NCBI RefSeq assembly: GCF_002386445.1 | Contig: NZ_DGIR01000014.1 | Location: forward strand, 124,001-188,000 | Length of the DNA stretch: 64,000 nt | Reading direction: 5' to 3' | Origin: Pseudomonas sp. UBA4617 | GTDB taxonomy: Bacteria > Pseudomonadota > Gammaproteobacteria > Pseudomonadales > Pseudomonadaceae | Made by a program: the position numbers and the translations under genes | Part shown: piece after piece, positions 1 through 8,633 of the stretch | Layout of the letters: each line of letters begins with the position of its first letter | How positions within the stretch are numbered: position 1 is the first letter of the stretch | Notes under the pieces: generated by a model | The model's database searches: none | Seen by the model: the letters and a program-made list of their open reading frames with translations, nothing else | Told to the model about the DNA's origin: nothing

Positions 1-106
1 GTGCCTGCTCCTGCGCCGTGTCGGCGCGCCAAAGTTGCACCTGACCCCAGCCGTACAGCGCCAGCGGTAGCAACAGCAGGGCCAAGCCCCAGCCCAGGCG
101 CCTCAT
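1..106 (-). CDS. Partial membrane or exported protein, N-terminus only
   Basis: Only the first 35 codons are inside the window. The gene continues past the left edge. Its ATG overlaps the TGA of the preceding minus-strand gene in an ATGA arrangement, which suggests translational coupling. The visible N-terminus starts MRRLGWGLALLLLPLALYGW, a short basic stretch and a long hydrophobic run typical of a signal peptide or an N-terminal membrane anchor. It is the fourth member of a tight minus-strand operon of unknown function. No family can be named from 35 residues. Confidence 0.6.
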   Translation of the reverse strand, partial: MRRLGWGLALLLLPLALYGWGQVQLWRADTAQEQA

Positions 107-768
107 CCGGCCGTTGCACCCAGCCGCGCCACGCCCGGAAACAGCTGCGCCAGGCTACGCCTGGCCTGGGCCGCCTGCACATAGGCGTAAAGCAGATCCA
201 CCAGTTCCTGCAGGCTCGCGCGACGCCCGCCCACGACGGGCGTGCACAACCACAGGCTGACCCGCAAGCCGCCCGCGATGGCCACCGCGTCAGGCGAGGC
301 CAGCGCCCTGAAACAGGCCGGCGCCAGGGCTGGCGCGTGACTGAACGCCGACACGGTAAAGATCAGCCGGGTGGTGAAATACCCCTGCTCGACCTCGAAG
401 CCATCAAAGCCATGCAGGGGTGTCGGTGCCTGCGCGTTGGCAAAGCACAGCATATCGGGTGTCACGCTCAGCGCTCGCTTGCCGTGCCGGCGATGGAGCA
501 CGGCGGCGCAAGCCAGCGCCGCCACCCCGGCGCCGGCCAGGGCGAGGCCGAAACCAGACATCAGCCAGGTGACACCGCTGCTGGCATTGGCACTGAACTG
601 CAGCGCCAGGGCGATCAGCCACGCCCCCAGTCCGCCGAGCAAGAGGCCAATCACGGCGCAGGCCAGCGCCTTGCCGAGCGAGTGCTCCAGCAGTTCGAAG
701 CTGTCGGTGGGGCCGTCGGCCTGCGCCTGCAGGTACGCCAGGTGAGCTTCGCGTTCGGCGTTATCCAT
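103..768 (-). CDS. Hypothetical membrane protein with two N-terminal membrane segments
   Basis: 221 residues from the ATG at 768, chosen because it overlaps the upstream stop by 8 bases (ATGGATAA). An in-frame start at 810 would lie deep inside the upstream gene. Two adjacent hydrophobic segments (about residues 34-57 and 64-88) form a hairpin anchor, and the remaining 130 residues are soluble. The C-terminal helix (VDLLYAYVQAAQARRSLAQL) resembles the end of the preceding gene product, which has the same length and topology, so the two are probably paralogues. I do not recognise the family. The overlaps on both sides imply one translation-coupled operon. Confidence 0.7.
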   Translation of the reverse strand: MDNAEREAHLAYLQAQADGPTDSFELLEHSLGKALACAVIGLLLGGLGAWLIALALQFSANASSGVTWLMSGFGLALAGAGVAALACAAVLHRRHGKRALSVTPDMLCFANAQAPTPLHGFDGFEVEQGYFTTRLIFTVSAFSHAPALAPACFRALASPDAVAIAGGLRVSLWLCTPVVGGRRASLQELVDLLYAYVQAAQARRSLAQLFPGVARLGATAG

Positions 769-1426
769 CAGCCTGCAGCAGCTCCAGTTGCCGTTGTGCA
801 TGCGCCGCATTGCGGTAGGCTGCCAGCACCGCCAGCACTTCTTCGTTATCCAGCTTGCGCCCGTTGCTGGCCAGGCCGGCGGACATGATGCGGATCTGCG
901 GTCGCGGTTTTTTCAGCACCATGGCCTGGTTACCGAAGAACTGCAGCTTCACCACATGGTGCTTCGGCAAGGCGGCTTCGCTGCTCATTTCCAGCGTCTG
1001 CACCATGACCAGCCCTTCATCCTTGACCGAAATATCCTCCACTTCCGCCAGGTCCACCGGCGCATCCAGCGTATCGACAAACAACTGCCTGCGGGTCAGG
1101 CGCATGAATACCTGGGTACCGGCATTGCGGTGTTGCCAAGTCACTGCCGCAGCGATCAGGGTTATGAAGACACCGGCTGCGACCGCCCCCAAGCGTTCCG
1201 GGTTGAAAGTGACAGCCGTGATAATCAGAGAGCCCAGCAACAGTATCGGCCCCCACACCCGGTAACGCCGGGAGTTGGTGAACTCGCTCTGCTCGGGCAC
1301 GCGCTCGATCACCTGCTTGAGCTCGGCAATCACCCGGTCGCGCTGGGCGGCCCGGGTATGCTCGTAGTCCTGGCCGAGCGAGCCGGACAGGTCAGACAAC
1401 GGGTCGGTGAATTCGCCCATGGTCAT
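761..1426 (-). CDS. Hypothetical membrane protein, probable paralogue of its neighbour
   Basis: 221 residues beginning MTMGEF; a second ATG two codons later is possible. A charged N-terminal segment of about 55 residues precedes two hydrophobic segments (about 57-74 and 80-98). A soluble domain follows and ends in an alanine-rich amphipathic helix (LAVLAAYRNAAHAQRQLELL). Length, double-spanning topology and C-terminal helix match the next gene downstream. The ATG overlaps the TGA of the signal-peptide protein upstream by 4 bases. No catalytic motif is visible and no function is assigned. Confidence 0.7.
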   Translation of the reverse strand: MTMGEFTDPLSDLSGSLGQDYEHTRAAQRDRVIAELKQVIERVPEQSEFTNSRRYRVWGPILLLGSLIITAVTFNPERLGAVAAGVFITLIAAAVTWQHRNAGTQVFMRLTRRQLFVDTLDAPVDLAEVEDISVKDEGLVMVQTLEMSSEAALPKHHVVKLQFFGNQAMVLKKPRPQIRIMSAGLASNGRKLDNEEVLAVLAAYRNAAHAQRQLELLQADG

Positions 1427-1869
1427 TGCCCCTCCTGGTTCTGTGCCGCCAGGTAATCGGTAAGAAATGCCTGCGCATTACCCTGCTGCGACAGCTCTTG
1501 CGAATAGCCGACTTGCAGCGCTTGCGCCTCGCCCGGCAGGTAGAGTTCGCCCCCCCAGCTGCCCTGGACGATCAGGACGACGAATTTCTTGCCATCCACG
1601 GTGGTGGAATAACGGGTATCCCGGCTGGTCTTCTCCACCTGCATTTTCTGGATGCGCATGTTCCAGTCGTGATCGACGCCTTCAACCTGCACCAGCGCCT
1701 CGTTGGCGGCGCGTTCACCAATGCGCAGCGTCCATACCCTGGCCCCTTGCGCGCCCGTGTAAGCCACCACCTGGTCGGCCACTTGCAGCCGTTGTTCAGC
1801 GTGAGCCTGGCTTAGCCACAGGGTGAGCGATGCCACCAGCAGGGCTGCGAATTTGCGATAAGCGAGCAT
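1423..1869 (-). CDS. Hypothetical secreted or periplasmic protein
   Basis: 148 residues with a clear Sec signal peptide: MLAYRK, a hydrophobic core, and a cleavage site after AHA near residue 24. The mature part of about 124 residues has no recognised motif. It is rich in beta-prone and charged segments (QVEGVDHDWNMRIQKMQVEK). It is the first gene of the four-gene minus-strand operon, and its stop overlaps the start of the next gene. A periplasmic partner to the two paralogous membrane proteins is a reasonable inference from the layout only. Confidence 0.7.
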   Translation of the reverse strand: MLAYRKFAALLVASLTLWLSQAHAEQRLQVADQVVAYTGAQGARVWTLRIGERAANEALVQVEGVDHDWNMRIQKMQVEKTSRDTRYSTTVDGKKFVVLIVQGSWGGELYLPGEAQALQVGYSQELSQQGNAQAFLTDYLAAQNQEGQ

Positions 1870-2045
1870 GTTTTTTCATCCTGGATTGGAACAAACGCAC
1901 ATTGAAATAAGCCTCGTCCGCGCTGCCAACCCCGCTGACCGGTTCGCACAACAAACAGCGCCTTGCGCACAATGGCTGTCGCTGAATGTGTGCACGCGTT
2001 ACCATTTGCGGCCATGCCGCCCTCAGCCAAGGATGCGAAGCGCAC

Positions 2046-2990
2046 ATGCGATCAAACAGCCCCTACCTCGACACCGCCTTTTCCTTCGACAGCCCCGGCT
2101 CACTTGCCGAGGCCGGGGTGCTGGATGCGCGCAGCGCGCGGGTGATGGGCAGCGCGACCGGCCATTATCAGGCACAGACGGTGCACGGCGGGTTGCAGTA
2201 CTTCGACTGCAACCTGCAGTTCCCCGAGCCGTTGAGGATCGACAAGGTGCTGCCACAGAGCCTGTGTTTCGTGCAGGTATTCGACGGCGCGTGGCAGCAC
2301 AAGATCGATGGCCAGCTCAACAGCTATGCCCCTGGCCGGTTGCACATGCTGGGCCTGGGTGAAACCCTGGAAGCGCAGGACCAGTTACCCGCCAACAGCC
2401 ACGCCCGCATGGCCGGGGTTCGTCTTGCCGGTGAGTACCTGCTCGAACTGGTCCGCGACGACGTGCAGCTGAAGCCGCTGCTGGCACTGTCCGCAGATGG
2501 CATGCGCTTCGACCAGTTGCCGCAGTGGCCAACGGTCAGCCGCCTGTTCCAGCAGCTGTATCTGTCGCCCTACACAGGCGGGCTCCGGCGCCTGCATTGC
2601 GAAAGCCTGAGCCTGGCCATCGTGCTGGAGCTGGCCAACCAGCTCATCGGCCACCGGTTCAGCGGAAAACTTCGGGACCGAGGGTGGCGCGACCTGGCCA
2701 TCGAAGCGCGTCGTCAGCTCGATGCCAACCTGAGCGCCACGCCTACAGCTGCAACCCTGGCCCGCCAGCTGGGCGTGAGCGAGTCCACCTTGCGCCGCGC
2801 ATTCAGCCAGGAATTTGGCTGCTCGATCCTGCAGTACGTGCGGCAACAGCGCCTGGAACTGGCCCGTGCCCTGCTGCTGGAACGTCGCTGGCAGGTCTCG
2901 CAGATTGCCTATCATGTTGGCTATGCCAACCCGGCGAACTTCTGCCATGCCTACAAGGCATACTTCGGGCACTCGCCCGGGGCCGAGTAG
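2046..2990 (+). CDS. AraC-family transcriptional regulator
   Basis: 314 residues from the ATG at 2046 (MRSNSPYLD), with AAGGA about 13 bases upstream. The in-frame start at 1986 would add 20 residues of unlikely sequence. The C-terminal 100 residues hold the double helix-turn-helix of AraC/XylS proteins: first helix pair at LARQLGVSESTLRRAFSQEF, second near VSQIAYHVGYANPANFCHAYKAYFGHSP, which is the family signature. The N-terminal 200 residues are of the PchR type rather than a sugar-binding cupin, but the ligand cannot be told. It faces guaA tail to tail across a shared terminator. The target genes are unknown. Confidence 0.85.
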   Translation: MRSNSPYLDTAFSFDSPGSLAEAGVLDARSARVMGSATGHYQAQTVHGGLQYFDCNLQFPEPLRIDKVLPQSLCFVQVFDGAWQHKIDGQLNSYAPGRLHMLGLGETLEAQDQLPANSHARMAGVRLAGEYLLELVRDDVQLKPLLALSADGMRFDQLPQWPTVSRLFQQLYLSPYTGGLRRLHCESLSLAIVLELANQLIGHRFSGKLRDRGWRDLAIEARRQLDANLSATPTAATLARQLGVSESTLRRAFSQEFGCSILQYVRQQRLELARALLLERRWQVSQIAYHVGYANPANFCHAYKAYFGHSPGAE

Positions 2991-3005
2991 AGTTGCCCGG
3001 ATAAA

Positions 3006-3040
3006 AAGAAACGGGCCTGCAATGCAGGCCCGTTTCGTTC
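3006..3040. terminator. Bidirectional terminator between the AraC gene and guaA
   Basis: A long perfect hairpin: AAACGGGCCTGC, loop AA, then GCAGGCCCGTTT with flanking complementary bases. Runs of A on the left (T on the minus strand) make it a strong intrinsic terminator for guaA. It also serves the convergent AraC gene. Confidence 0.85.
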
Positions 3041-3055
3041 AACCGCGAGGCGGGA

Positions 3056-4633
3056 TCATTCCCACTCGATGGTTGCCGGCGGCTTGCTCGACACGTCGTA
3101 GGTAACGCGCGAGATACCTTCGATTTCGTTGATGATACGGCCGCTGACGGTTTCCAGCAGCTCGTACGGCAAGTGCGCCCAGCGCGCGGTCATGAAGTCC
3201 ACGGTTTCAACGGCACGCAGGGCCACGACCCAGGCGTAGCGACGGCCATCGCCGACGACACCCACCGACTTGACCGGCTGGAACACCACGAAGGCCTGGC
3301 TGGTCTTGTGGTACCAGTCCGCCTTGCGCAGTTCTTCGATGAAGATGTGGTCAGCGCGACGCAGCAGGTCGGCGTATTCCTTCTTCACTTCACCGAGGAT
3401 ACGCACGCCCAGGCCTGGGCCCGGGAATGGGTGGCGGTAGACCATGTCGTACGGCAGGCCCAGCTCCAGGCCGATCTTGCGCACTTCGTCCTTGAACAGT
3501 TCACGCAGCGGCTCGACCAGCTTGAGGTTCATTTCCTCCGGCAGGCCACCCACGTTGTGGTGCGACTTGATCACGTGGGCCTTGCCACTCTTGGCGCCAG
3601 CCGACTCGATCACGTCCGGGTAGATGGTGCCCTGGGCAAGGAACTGGATGTTCTCCAGCTTGCTGGCTTCGGCATCGAACACGTCGATGAAGGTGCGACC
3701 GATGATCTTGCGCTTCTTCTCCGGGTCGGCTTCGCCGGCCAGGTTGTCGAGGAACTGCTTTTCAGCATCGGCGCGGATCACCTTGACGCCCATGTTCTCC
3801 TTGAACATGGCCATTACCTGGTCGCCTTCGTGCAGGCGCAGCAGGCCGTTGTCGACGAATACGCAGGTCAGCTGGTCGCCGATCGCACGGTGCAGCAGTG
3901 CGGCAACCACCGAGCTGTCGACACCGCCGGACAGGCCCAGCAGCACGTTGGCCGAACCGACTTGCTCACGTACCTGGGCGATGGCGTCTTCAACGATGTT
4001 GGAAGGCGTCCACAGGGCTTCGCAGCCGCAGATGTCCTGCACGAAGCGGGACAGGATGCGACCGCCCTGCTTGGTGTGGGTCACTTCCGGGTGGAACTGC
4101 ACGCCGTAGTAACCACGCGCGTCGTCGAACATGCCGGCGATCGGGCAGCTCGGGGTGCTGGCCAGTACGTGGAAGTTGCCCGGCATCTGGGTGACCTTGT
4201 CGCCGTGGCTCATCCACACGTCCAGGCCCAGCAGGCCGTCGGGGTCGATGTGGTCTTCGATGCCGTCGAGCAGGCGGCTCTTGCCGACCACGTCCACGCG
4301 CGCATAGCCGAATTCACGCAGGTCGGAACCTTCGACCTTGCCGCCCATCTGCTCGGCCATGGTCTGCATGCCATAGCAGATGCCCAGCACCGGAACGTTG
4401 AGGTCGAACACGGCCTGCGGGGCACGTGGGCTGTTGGCTTCGTGGACCGACTCGGGGCCGCCGGCGAGGATGATGCCGCGCGGGTTGAATGCACGGATCG
4501 CTTCATCGTCCATGTCGAACGGGTGCAGTTCGCAGTACACGCCGATTTCGCGCACGCGGCGGGCGATCAGCTGGGTGTACTGGGAACCGAAATCGAGGAT
4601 CAGGATGCGGTGAGCGTGAATGTCGAGGGCCAT
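3056..4633 (-). CDS. guaA: GMP synthase (glutamine-hydrolysing)
   Basis: 525 residues, full length. It converts XMP, ATP and glutamine to GMP in the cytosol, the last step of guanine nucleotide synthesis. The N-terminal class I glutamine amidotransferase domain has its nucleophile at Cys86 (GICYGMQ) and the His181/Glu183 pair (HPEV). The ATP pyrophosphatase domain carries the P-loop SGGVDSS at about 235-241. The C-terminal dimerisation domain ends in SSKPPATIEWE, the usual GuaA ending. It lies 78 bases downstream of guaB on the same strand, separated by a hairpin, so it is co-transcribed with possible attenuation. Confidence 0.97.
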   Translation of the reverse strand: MALDIHAHRILILDFGSQYTQLIARRVREIGVYCELHPFDMDDEAIRAFNPRGIILAGGPESVHEANSPRAPQAVFDLNVPVLGICYGMQTMAEQMGGKVEGSDLREFGYARVDVVGKSRLLDGIEDHIDPDGLLGLDVWMSHGDKVTQMPGNFHVLASTPSCPIAGMFDDARGYYGVQFHPEVTHTKQGGRILSRFVQDICGCEALWTPSNIVEDAIAQVREQVGSANVLLGLSGGVDSSVVAALLHRAIGDQLTCVFVDNGLLRLHEGDQVMAMFKENMGVKVIRADAEKQFLDNLAGEADPEKKRKIIGRTFIDVFDAEASKLENIQFLAQGTIYPDVIESAGAKSGKAHVIKSHHNVGGLPEEMNLKLVEPLRELFKDEVRKIGLELGLPYDMVYRHPFPGPGLGVRILGEVKKEYADLLRRADHIFIEELRKADWYHKTSQAFVVFQPVKSVGVVGDGRRYAWVVALRAVETVDFMTARWAHLPYELLETVSGRIINEIEGISRVTYDVSSKPPATIEWE

Positions 4634-4667
4634 GACTCAATCTCGTCAGTGGAAATCGGAAACGACG

Positions 4668-4689
4668 CGGGGCTGTCGTGACAGCCCCG
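4668..4689 (-). terminator. Intercistronic hairpin between guaB and guaA
   Basis: A perfect inverted repeat, CGGGGCTGTC - GT - GACAGCCCCG, sits just after the guaB stop with no strong T run on the minus strand. It may act as a partial terminator or an mRNA 3' stabiliser that sets the guaB:guaA ratio. The role is inferred. Confidence 0.5.
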
Positions 4690-4711
4690 CTAACAGGTAT
4701 TGCCGGAAGCC

Positions 4712-6181
4712 TCAGCCTACGCGGTAGTTAGGGGCTTCTTTGGTGATCTGCACGTCATGCACGTGGGACTCGGCCATGCCGGCACCGGTGATGCGCACGA
4801 ACTCCGGCTTGGTGCGCATCTCTTCGATGGTCGCGCTGCCGGTGTAGCCCATGGACGAACGCAGGCCGCCCATCAGCTGGTGGATGATCGCGGCCAGGGC
4901 GCCCTTGTAGGGAACACGGCCTTCGATGCCTTCCGGCACCAGCTTCTCGGCACCGGCCGAGGAGTCCTGGAAGTAGCGGTCGGACGAGCCTTGCGCCTGT
5001 GCCATGGCACCCAGCGAGCCCATGCCGCGGTAGGCCTTGTAGGAACGGCCCTGGAACAGTTCGACTTCACCCGGGGCCTCTTCGGTACCGGCGAACATCG
5101 AACCCATCATCACGCACGAAGCACCGGCGACGATGGCCTTGGACAGGTCACCGGAGAACCGGATGCCGCCGTCGGCGATCAGCGGCACGCCAGTGCCCTC
5201 CAGTGCTGCGGCGACGTTGGCGATGGCGCTGATTTGCGGCACGCCGACACCGGCAACGATACGGGTGGTGCAGATCGAGCCTGGGCCGATACCGACCTTG
5301 ACGGCATCGGCGCCGGCTTCGGCCAGGGCCTTGGCCGCAGCGCCGGTGGCGATGTTGCCGCCGATCACCTGCACTTGCGGGTAGTTCTCCTTCACCCAGC
5401 GAACGCGGTCGATAACGCCTTTGGAGTGACCGTGGGCGGTGTCGACAACCACCACGTCAACGCCGGCGGCAACCAGGGCGGCAACGCGCTCGCCGGTATC
5501 CTTGCCGGTACCGACGGCGGCGCCGACGCGCAGGCGACCCTGGTCGTCCTTGCTGGCCAGCGGGTAGGCCTTGGCCTTTTCGATGTCCTTGACGGTCATC
5601 ATGCCCTTGAGGTTGAACTTGTCGTCGACGATCAGGACCTTTTCCAGGCGGTGCTTGTGCAGCAGCTCGCGGACTTCGTTCTTGTCGGCGCCTTCGCGGA
5701 CAGTGACCAGACGCTCTTTCGGCGTCATCACGTCGCGAACCTTGGCCTCCAGGCGGCTTTCGAAGCGCACGTCACGGGAGGTGACGATACCGACCAGATC
5801 ACCATTGGCCAGCACCGGAACACCGGAGATGTTGTTCAGGCGGGTCAGGTCGAACAGGTCGCGCACGGTGGCATCGGCGTCGATGGTGATCGGGTCCTTG
5901 ACCACGCCAGCCTCGAACTTCTTGACCTTGCGGACTTCGCTGGCCTGCTGCTCGATGGTCATGTTCTTGTGGATGATGCCGATACCGCCTTCCTGGGCCA
6001 TGGCAATGGCCAGGCGCGCTTCGGTCACGGTATCCATGGCGGCGGAAACCAGCGGAATGTTCAGCTCGATGCCGCGGGTCAAACGGGTCTTGAGACTGAC
6101 TTCATTGGGCAGTACCTCGGAATAGCCAGGTACAAGGAGGATATCGTCGAAGGTCAGGGCTTCTTGGCTGATACGCAGCAT
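4712..6181 (-). CDS. guaB: Inosine-5'-monophosphate dehydrogenase
   Basis: 489 residues from the ATG at 6181 (MLRISQEALTFDDILLVPGY), the standard IMPDH start. An open frame runs on upstream to 6862, but that part is non-coding shadow over the neighbouring gene. IMPDH oxidises IMP to XMP with NAD, the committed step to GMP. The (beta/alpha)8 barrel is interrupted at about 93-205 by a CBS-domain pair, and the catalytic Cys304 lies in GSICTTRIV. It is the first gene of the guaBA operon, with a recognisable sigma70 promoter just upstream. Confidence 0.97.
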   Translation of the reverse strand: MLRISQEALTFDDILLVPGYSEVLPNEVSLKTRLTRGIELNIPLVSAAMDTVTEARLAIAMAQEGGIGIIHKNMTIEQQASEVRKVKKFEAGVVKDPITIDADATVRDLFDLTRLNNISGVPVLANGDLVGIVTSRDVRFESRLEAKVRDVMTPKERLVTVREGADKNEVRELLHKHRLEKVLIVDDKFNLKGMMTVKDIEKAKAYPLASKDDQGRLRVGAAVGTGKDTGERVAALVAAGVDVVVVDTAHGHSKGVIDRVRWVKENYPQVQVIGGNIATGAAAKALAEAGADAVKVGIGPGSICTTRIVAGVGVPQISAIANVAAALEGTGVPLIADGGIRFSGDLSKAIVAGASCVMMGSMFAGTEEAPGEVELFQGRSYKAYRGMGSLGAMAQAQGSSDRYFQDSSAGAEKLVPEGIEGRVPYKGALAAIIHQLMGGLRSSMGYTGSATIEEMRTKPEFVRITGAGMAESHVHDVQITKEAPNYRVG

Positions 6182-6218
6182 CGCGGGGGCTCCCGGGCGG
6201 GAAAAATGGAAGCGCGCC

Positions 6219-6247
6219 ATTATACTCATGCACGGCGCGCCGCTCAA
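6219..6247 (-). promoter_or_regulatory. guaB sigma70 promoter
   Basis: On the minus strand TTGAGC (6247-6242) is followed by exactly 17 bases and a consensus TATAAT (6224-6219). The predicted transcript would start near 6212 and give a leader of about 30 bases to the guaB ATG. A GC-rich discriminator follows the -10 box, which is typical of stringently controlled promoters; that regulation is inferred. Confidence 0.7.
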
Positions 6248-6267
6248 TGCAAAATAAGGGCCTTCGG

Positions 6268-6825
6268 TCAGCCTCGTGGCAGTTTTACCTGTACCACCGC
6301 CACCGGCTGGTCGAGCCAGTCGGCGAAGCTGTCGAGAAAGGCCGGGGTGAACCCGGCATCGCCCCAGTTGTTGAAGATGAACCCGAGGTTGGAAAAGGCA
6401 CATGGCTGCAAGAAAATGAAGCCATTGATGTCGTCTTCGAAGCCGCACAGCGGGCAGGTGAAGTTGTCGCTCACCGCCGGCATCCATTCTTCCAGGCTTT
6501 CGAACAGCGGCTCCCCTACCTCGCGTCGGCACTCCGGGCAACCGGCTTCTTCGAGAAAACCTTCGGTGGGCGTATAGATGCAGCGCTTGAGCATCACTTC
6601 CAGGCCGTTGACCGGCTCGCCGAAGGGCAGTCTTTCCGGGTGCAGGGCCACTTTGCGGGCGCCTTCGGCCAAGGCATGGCCCATGCGGTTGCCGGTACGA
6701 CCACAGGTGGTCAACTGCTCTTCGACGACCTTTTCGCGCACCAGCCAGCGCAGGATGGCGCGGGCCCGGGCTTCGTGCACCGGGACGGTGGACAGTTTGG
6801 GAACGATGATGCTCTGGGTGTTCAT
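6268..6825 (-). CDS. Conserved hypothetical protein with a zinc-ribbon-like CxxC pair
   Basis: 185 residues. Two CxxC motifs, CPEC near residue 96 and CPLC near residue 125, are spaced as in a small zinc ribbon. The N-terminus (RARAILRWLVREKVVEEQLT) is helical and the C-terminus hydrophobic and aromatic. Homologues in Pseudomonas sit upstream of guaB and have sometimes been annotated as sugar ABC transporter ATPases, but no Walker motif is present, so I reject that name. Zinc binding is inferred and the function is unknown. Confidence 0.75.
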   Translation of the reverse strand: MNTQSIIVPKLSTVPVHEARARAILRWLVREKVVEEQLTTCGRTGNRMGHALAEGARKVALHPERLPFGEPVNGLEVMLKRCIYTPTEGFLEEAGCPECRREVGEPLFESLEEWMPAVSDNFTCPLCGFEDDINGFIFLQPCAFSNLGFIFNNWGDAGFTPAFLDSFADWLDQPVAVVQVKLPRG

Positions 6826-6875
6826 GAACGGGGCAAGCCTGAAAACTGCGGTTGTGCTGCAATTCTACCGCCTGC

Positions 6876-7631
6876 TCAGGTACTCAGGTAGCGACCGATC
6901 AGCGCCAGGCCGCTGGCCAGCACCAGCCAGGTGACCAGGCGCACGAAGGCTTCACGGGACAGGCGCTGGGTCAGCCTGCGACCGGCCCAGAGCCCGGCGC
7001 CCATTACCGGCAGCAGGCAGGCGGCGAGCAGCAGCAGGCTCTGGTCGGCATACACGCCGGCGACCAGGAACAGCGTCAGGCGCACCACGGTGCTGCAGCT
7101 GATCAACGCGCTCTGGGTGGCGCGGACCTGCTCCTTTGCCTCCAGCCGCGCACTCAGGTACAGCGCGTAGAGGAAGCCGCCGCTGCCGAACAACGCGCCG
7201 AACATTCCGCCGGCAGTGCCCATCGGCGCCGCCCACAAGCCGGACAGACTGGCCGGCCGCACCTTCACTGCTAGCCCGTACAGCGCATAGGCGGTCACGA
7301 ACAGCCCCATCAGCAGCAGTAGCAGGTCGGACTTCAGCTGCAACAGGAACACCACGCCCAGCGTGCAACCGATGGCCATGAACGGCAGCAACCGCAGCAG
7401 CTCGCCGCGCACCACGTCGCGGCGCGAAGGCAGCAGGTTGCCGAAGGCGGCGACGAAGTCGAGCAGCACCAGCAACGGGATGACCCGCGACAACGGCATG
7501 AAGTGGATGAGGATCGGCCCAGCCACCAGCGCGGTGCCGAACCCGGCAATGCCGAAGACGATGTAGGCGGCGCCTACACCAAGCAGGACGGGTAGCCAGT
7601 CGAGGCCGGAAAACGACAATTGCGTGAGCAT
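6876..7631 (-). CDS. TauE/SafE-family sulfite/anion exporter-like membrane protein
   Basis: 251 residues from the ATG at 7631 (MLTQLSFSG); a start nine codons earlier is possible. About eight hydrophobic segments cover the protein. The two glycine-rich repeat loops of the family are visible: VFGIAGFGTALVAGPIL near the N-terminus and GTAGGMFGALFGSGGFLYAL in the middle. Such inner-membrane proteins export sulfite, sulfoacetate or other small anions, but the substrate here is unknown. It is divergent from a LysR regulator with repeated AGCCAT half-sites between them, so the LysR protein probably controls it. Confidence 0.85.
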   Translation of the reverse strand: MLTQLSFSGLDWLPVLLGVGAAYIVFGIAGFGTALVAGPILIHFMPLSRVIPLLVLLDFVAAFGNLLPSRRDVVRGELLRLLPFMAIGCTLGVVFLLQLKSDLLLLLMGLFVTAYALYGLAVKVRPASLSGLWAAPMGTAGGMFGALFGSGGFLYALYLSARLEAKEQVRATQSALISCSTVVRLTLFLVAGVYADQSLLLLAACLLPVMGAGLWAGRRLTQRLSREAFVRLVTWLVLASGLALIGRYLST

Positions 7632-7667
7632 GGCAGCAGTTCCAGGAAGGACAGGCAAAGGTTAGCC

Positions 7668-7712
7668 AGCCATGAGTCATGCCGACTAATATGGCTTTAT
7701 CGCCACAGCCAT
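7668..7712. promoter_or_regulatory. Putative LysR operator with three AGCCAT/ATGGCT half-sites
   Basis: In the 97-base divergent region the hexamer AGCCAT (7668-7673) is followed by ATGGCT (7691-7696) and AGCCAT (7707-7712). The last two form an inverted repeat with a 10-base spacer, which fits the T-N11-A geometry of LysR recognition sites. The outer copy would suit the second, activation-type contact. Binding by the adjacent LysR protein is inferred from position. Confidence 0.5.
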
Positions 7713-7728
7713 CTCGAAAAGGCATGAC

Positions 7729-8607
7729 ATGACGTCGATCCGCCAGTTGCGTTACTTCGTGGAAATCGCCGAGTGCGGCAGCTTCAGTGCAGCGGCCGAA
7801 CGGCTGTACATCGCTCAGTCGGCACTGAGCCGGCAGATCAAGGAGCTGGAACAGCAATTGGGCACTCCGCTTTTCGAGCGCACGGCACGCCTGCCACGCC
7901 TGACATCGGCTGGCCAGGTTTTCCTGCACCGGGCGCGCCGGCTGCTGGCGGAACTGGCGCAGGCCGAGCGGGTAACCCGCGACATTGGCGAGGGGCGGCA
8001 AGGCAGCCTGCGCCTGAACCACTCCAGTACGGTGCCGCTGAGCGGCCTGCTGCTGGCTCGCCTGGGCAGCTACCTCAGCGGCAATCCGGGTATTTCGCTG
8101 GAGATCGCCCAGCAATCGTCGGAGGCGCAGCTGGAGGATATCGCTGCGGGGCGGCTGGATGTTGGCCTGCTGCGCTTGCCGGTACTGCGCCAGCATGAAG
8201 GGGTAATGCTGCAGGAACTGTTCAGTGAGCCCCTGCTGCTGGCGGTCGCCGCCGGGCATCCCCTGGCCAGCGCGGTACAGGTGAAGCTGGAGCAGTTGCG
8301 CGAGGAGCGCTTCATTTCCATCCCGCACCGCGACCGTGGCGGGCTGAGCTACCTGTCGGCCTCGTTGTGCATGGCGGCAGGTTTCTTTCCGCAGGCGGCG
8401 CAGGTGCTGTCGCGCAAGACCACGCAGTTGCAGTTGATACAGGCGGGCTTCGGGGTGGCGTTGTTGCCGGAATGCATGCGTGAGATTGCGCCGGCGTCGG
8501 TCAGTTTTGTTGCTTTGGAGGGCGGCTGCAAGAGCACTGTGGCGCTGGCTTGCCGGCGAGATGCGGGGCAGATGGTTAGTCAGTTCGTGACGGCGATGCA
8601 GGGTTGA
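7729..8607 (+). CDS. LysR-family transcriptional regulator
   Basis: 292 residues. The N-terminal winged helix-turn-helix (residues 1-60) reads MTSIRQLRYFVEIAECGSFSAAAERLYIAQSALSRQIKELEQQLG, interrupted in this quotation at |, and contains the family's SFSAAAERL and QSALSRQIK signatures. The C-terminal periplasmic-binding-protein-like effector domain spans about 90-292. It is divergent from the TauE-type exporter, which is the likely target. The effector is unknown; a sulfonate or sulfite-related ligand is only a guess from the transporter family. Confidence 0.9.
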   Translation: MTSIRQLRYFVEIAECGSFSAAAERLYIAQSALSRQIKELEQQLGTPLFERTARLPRLTSAGQVFLHRARRLLAELAQAERVTRDIGEGRQGSLRLNHSSTVPLSGLLLARLGSYLSGNPGISLEIAQQSSEAQLEDIAAGRLDVGLLRLPVLRQHEGVMLQELFSEPLLLAVAAGHPLASAVQVKLEQLREERFISIPHRDRGGLSYLSASLCMAAGFFPQAAQVLSRKTTQLQLIQAGFGVALLPECMREIAPASVSFVALEGGCKSTVALACRRDAGQMVSQFVTAMQG

Positions 8608-8633
8608 TGGCACCGGCTACGCTGGTGTTCTTG

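Noticed and set aside
4700..6577. 625-codon plus-strand frame opposite guaB
   Set aside because: guaB is certain; composition of the opposite frame is unnatural (Gly/His/Asp/Val-rich).
6268..6825. Sugar ABC transporter ATPase annotation sometimes given to this family
   Set aside because: No Walker A, signature or Walker B motif is present; a CxxC pair is.
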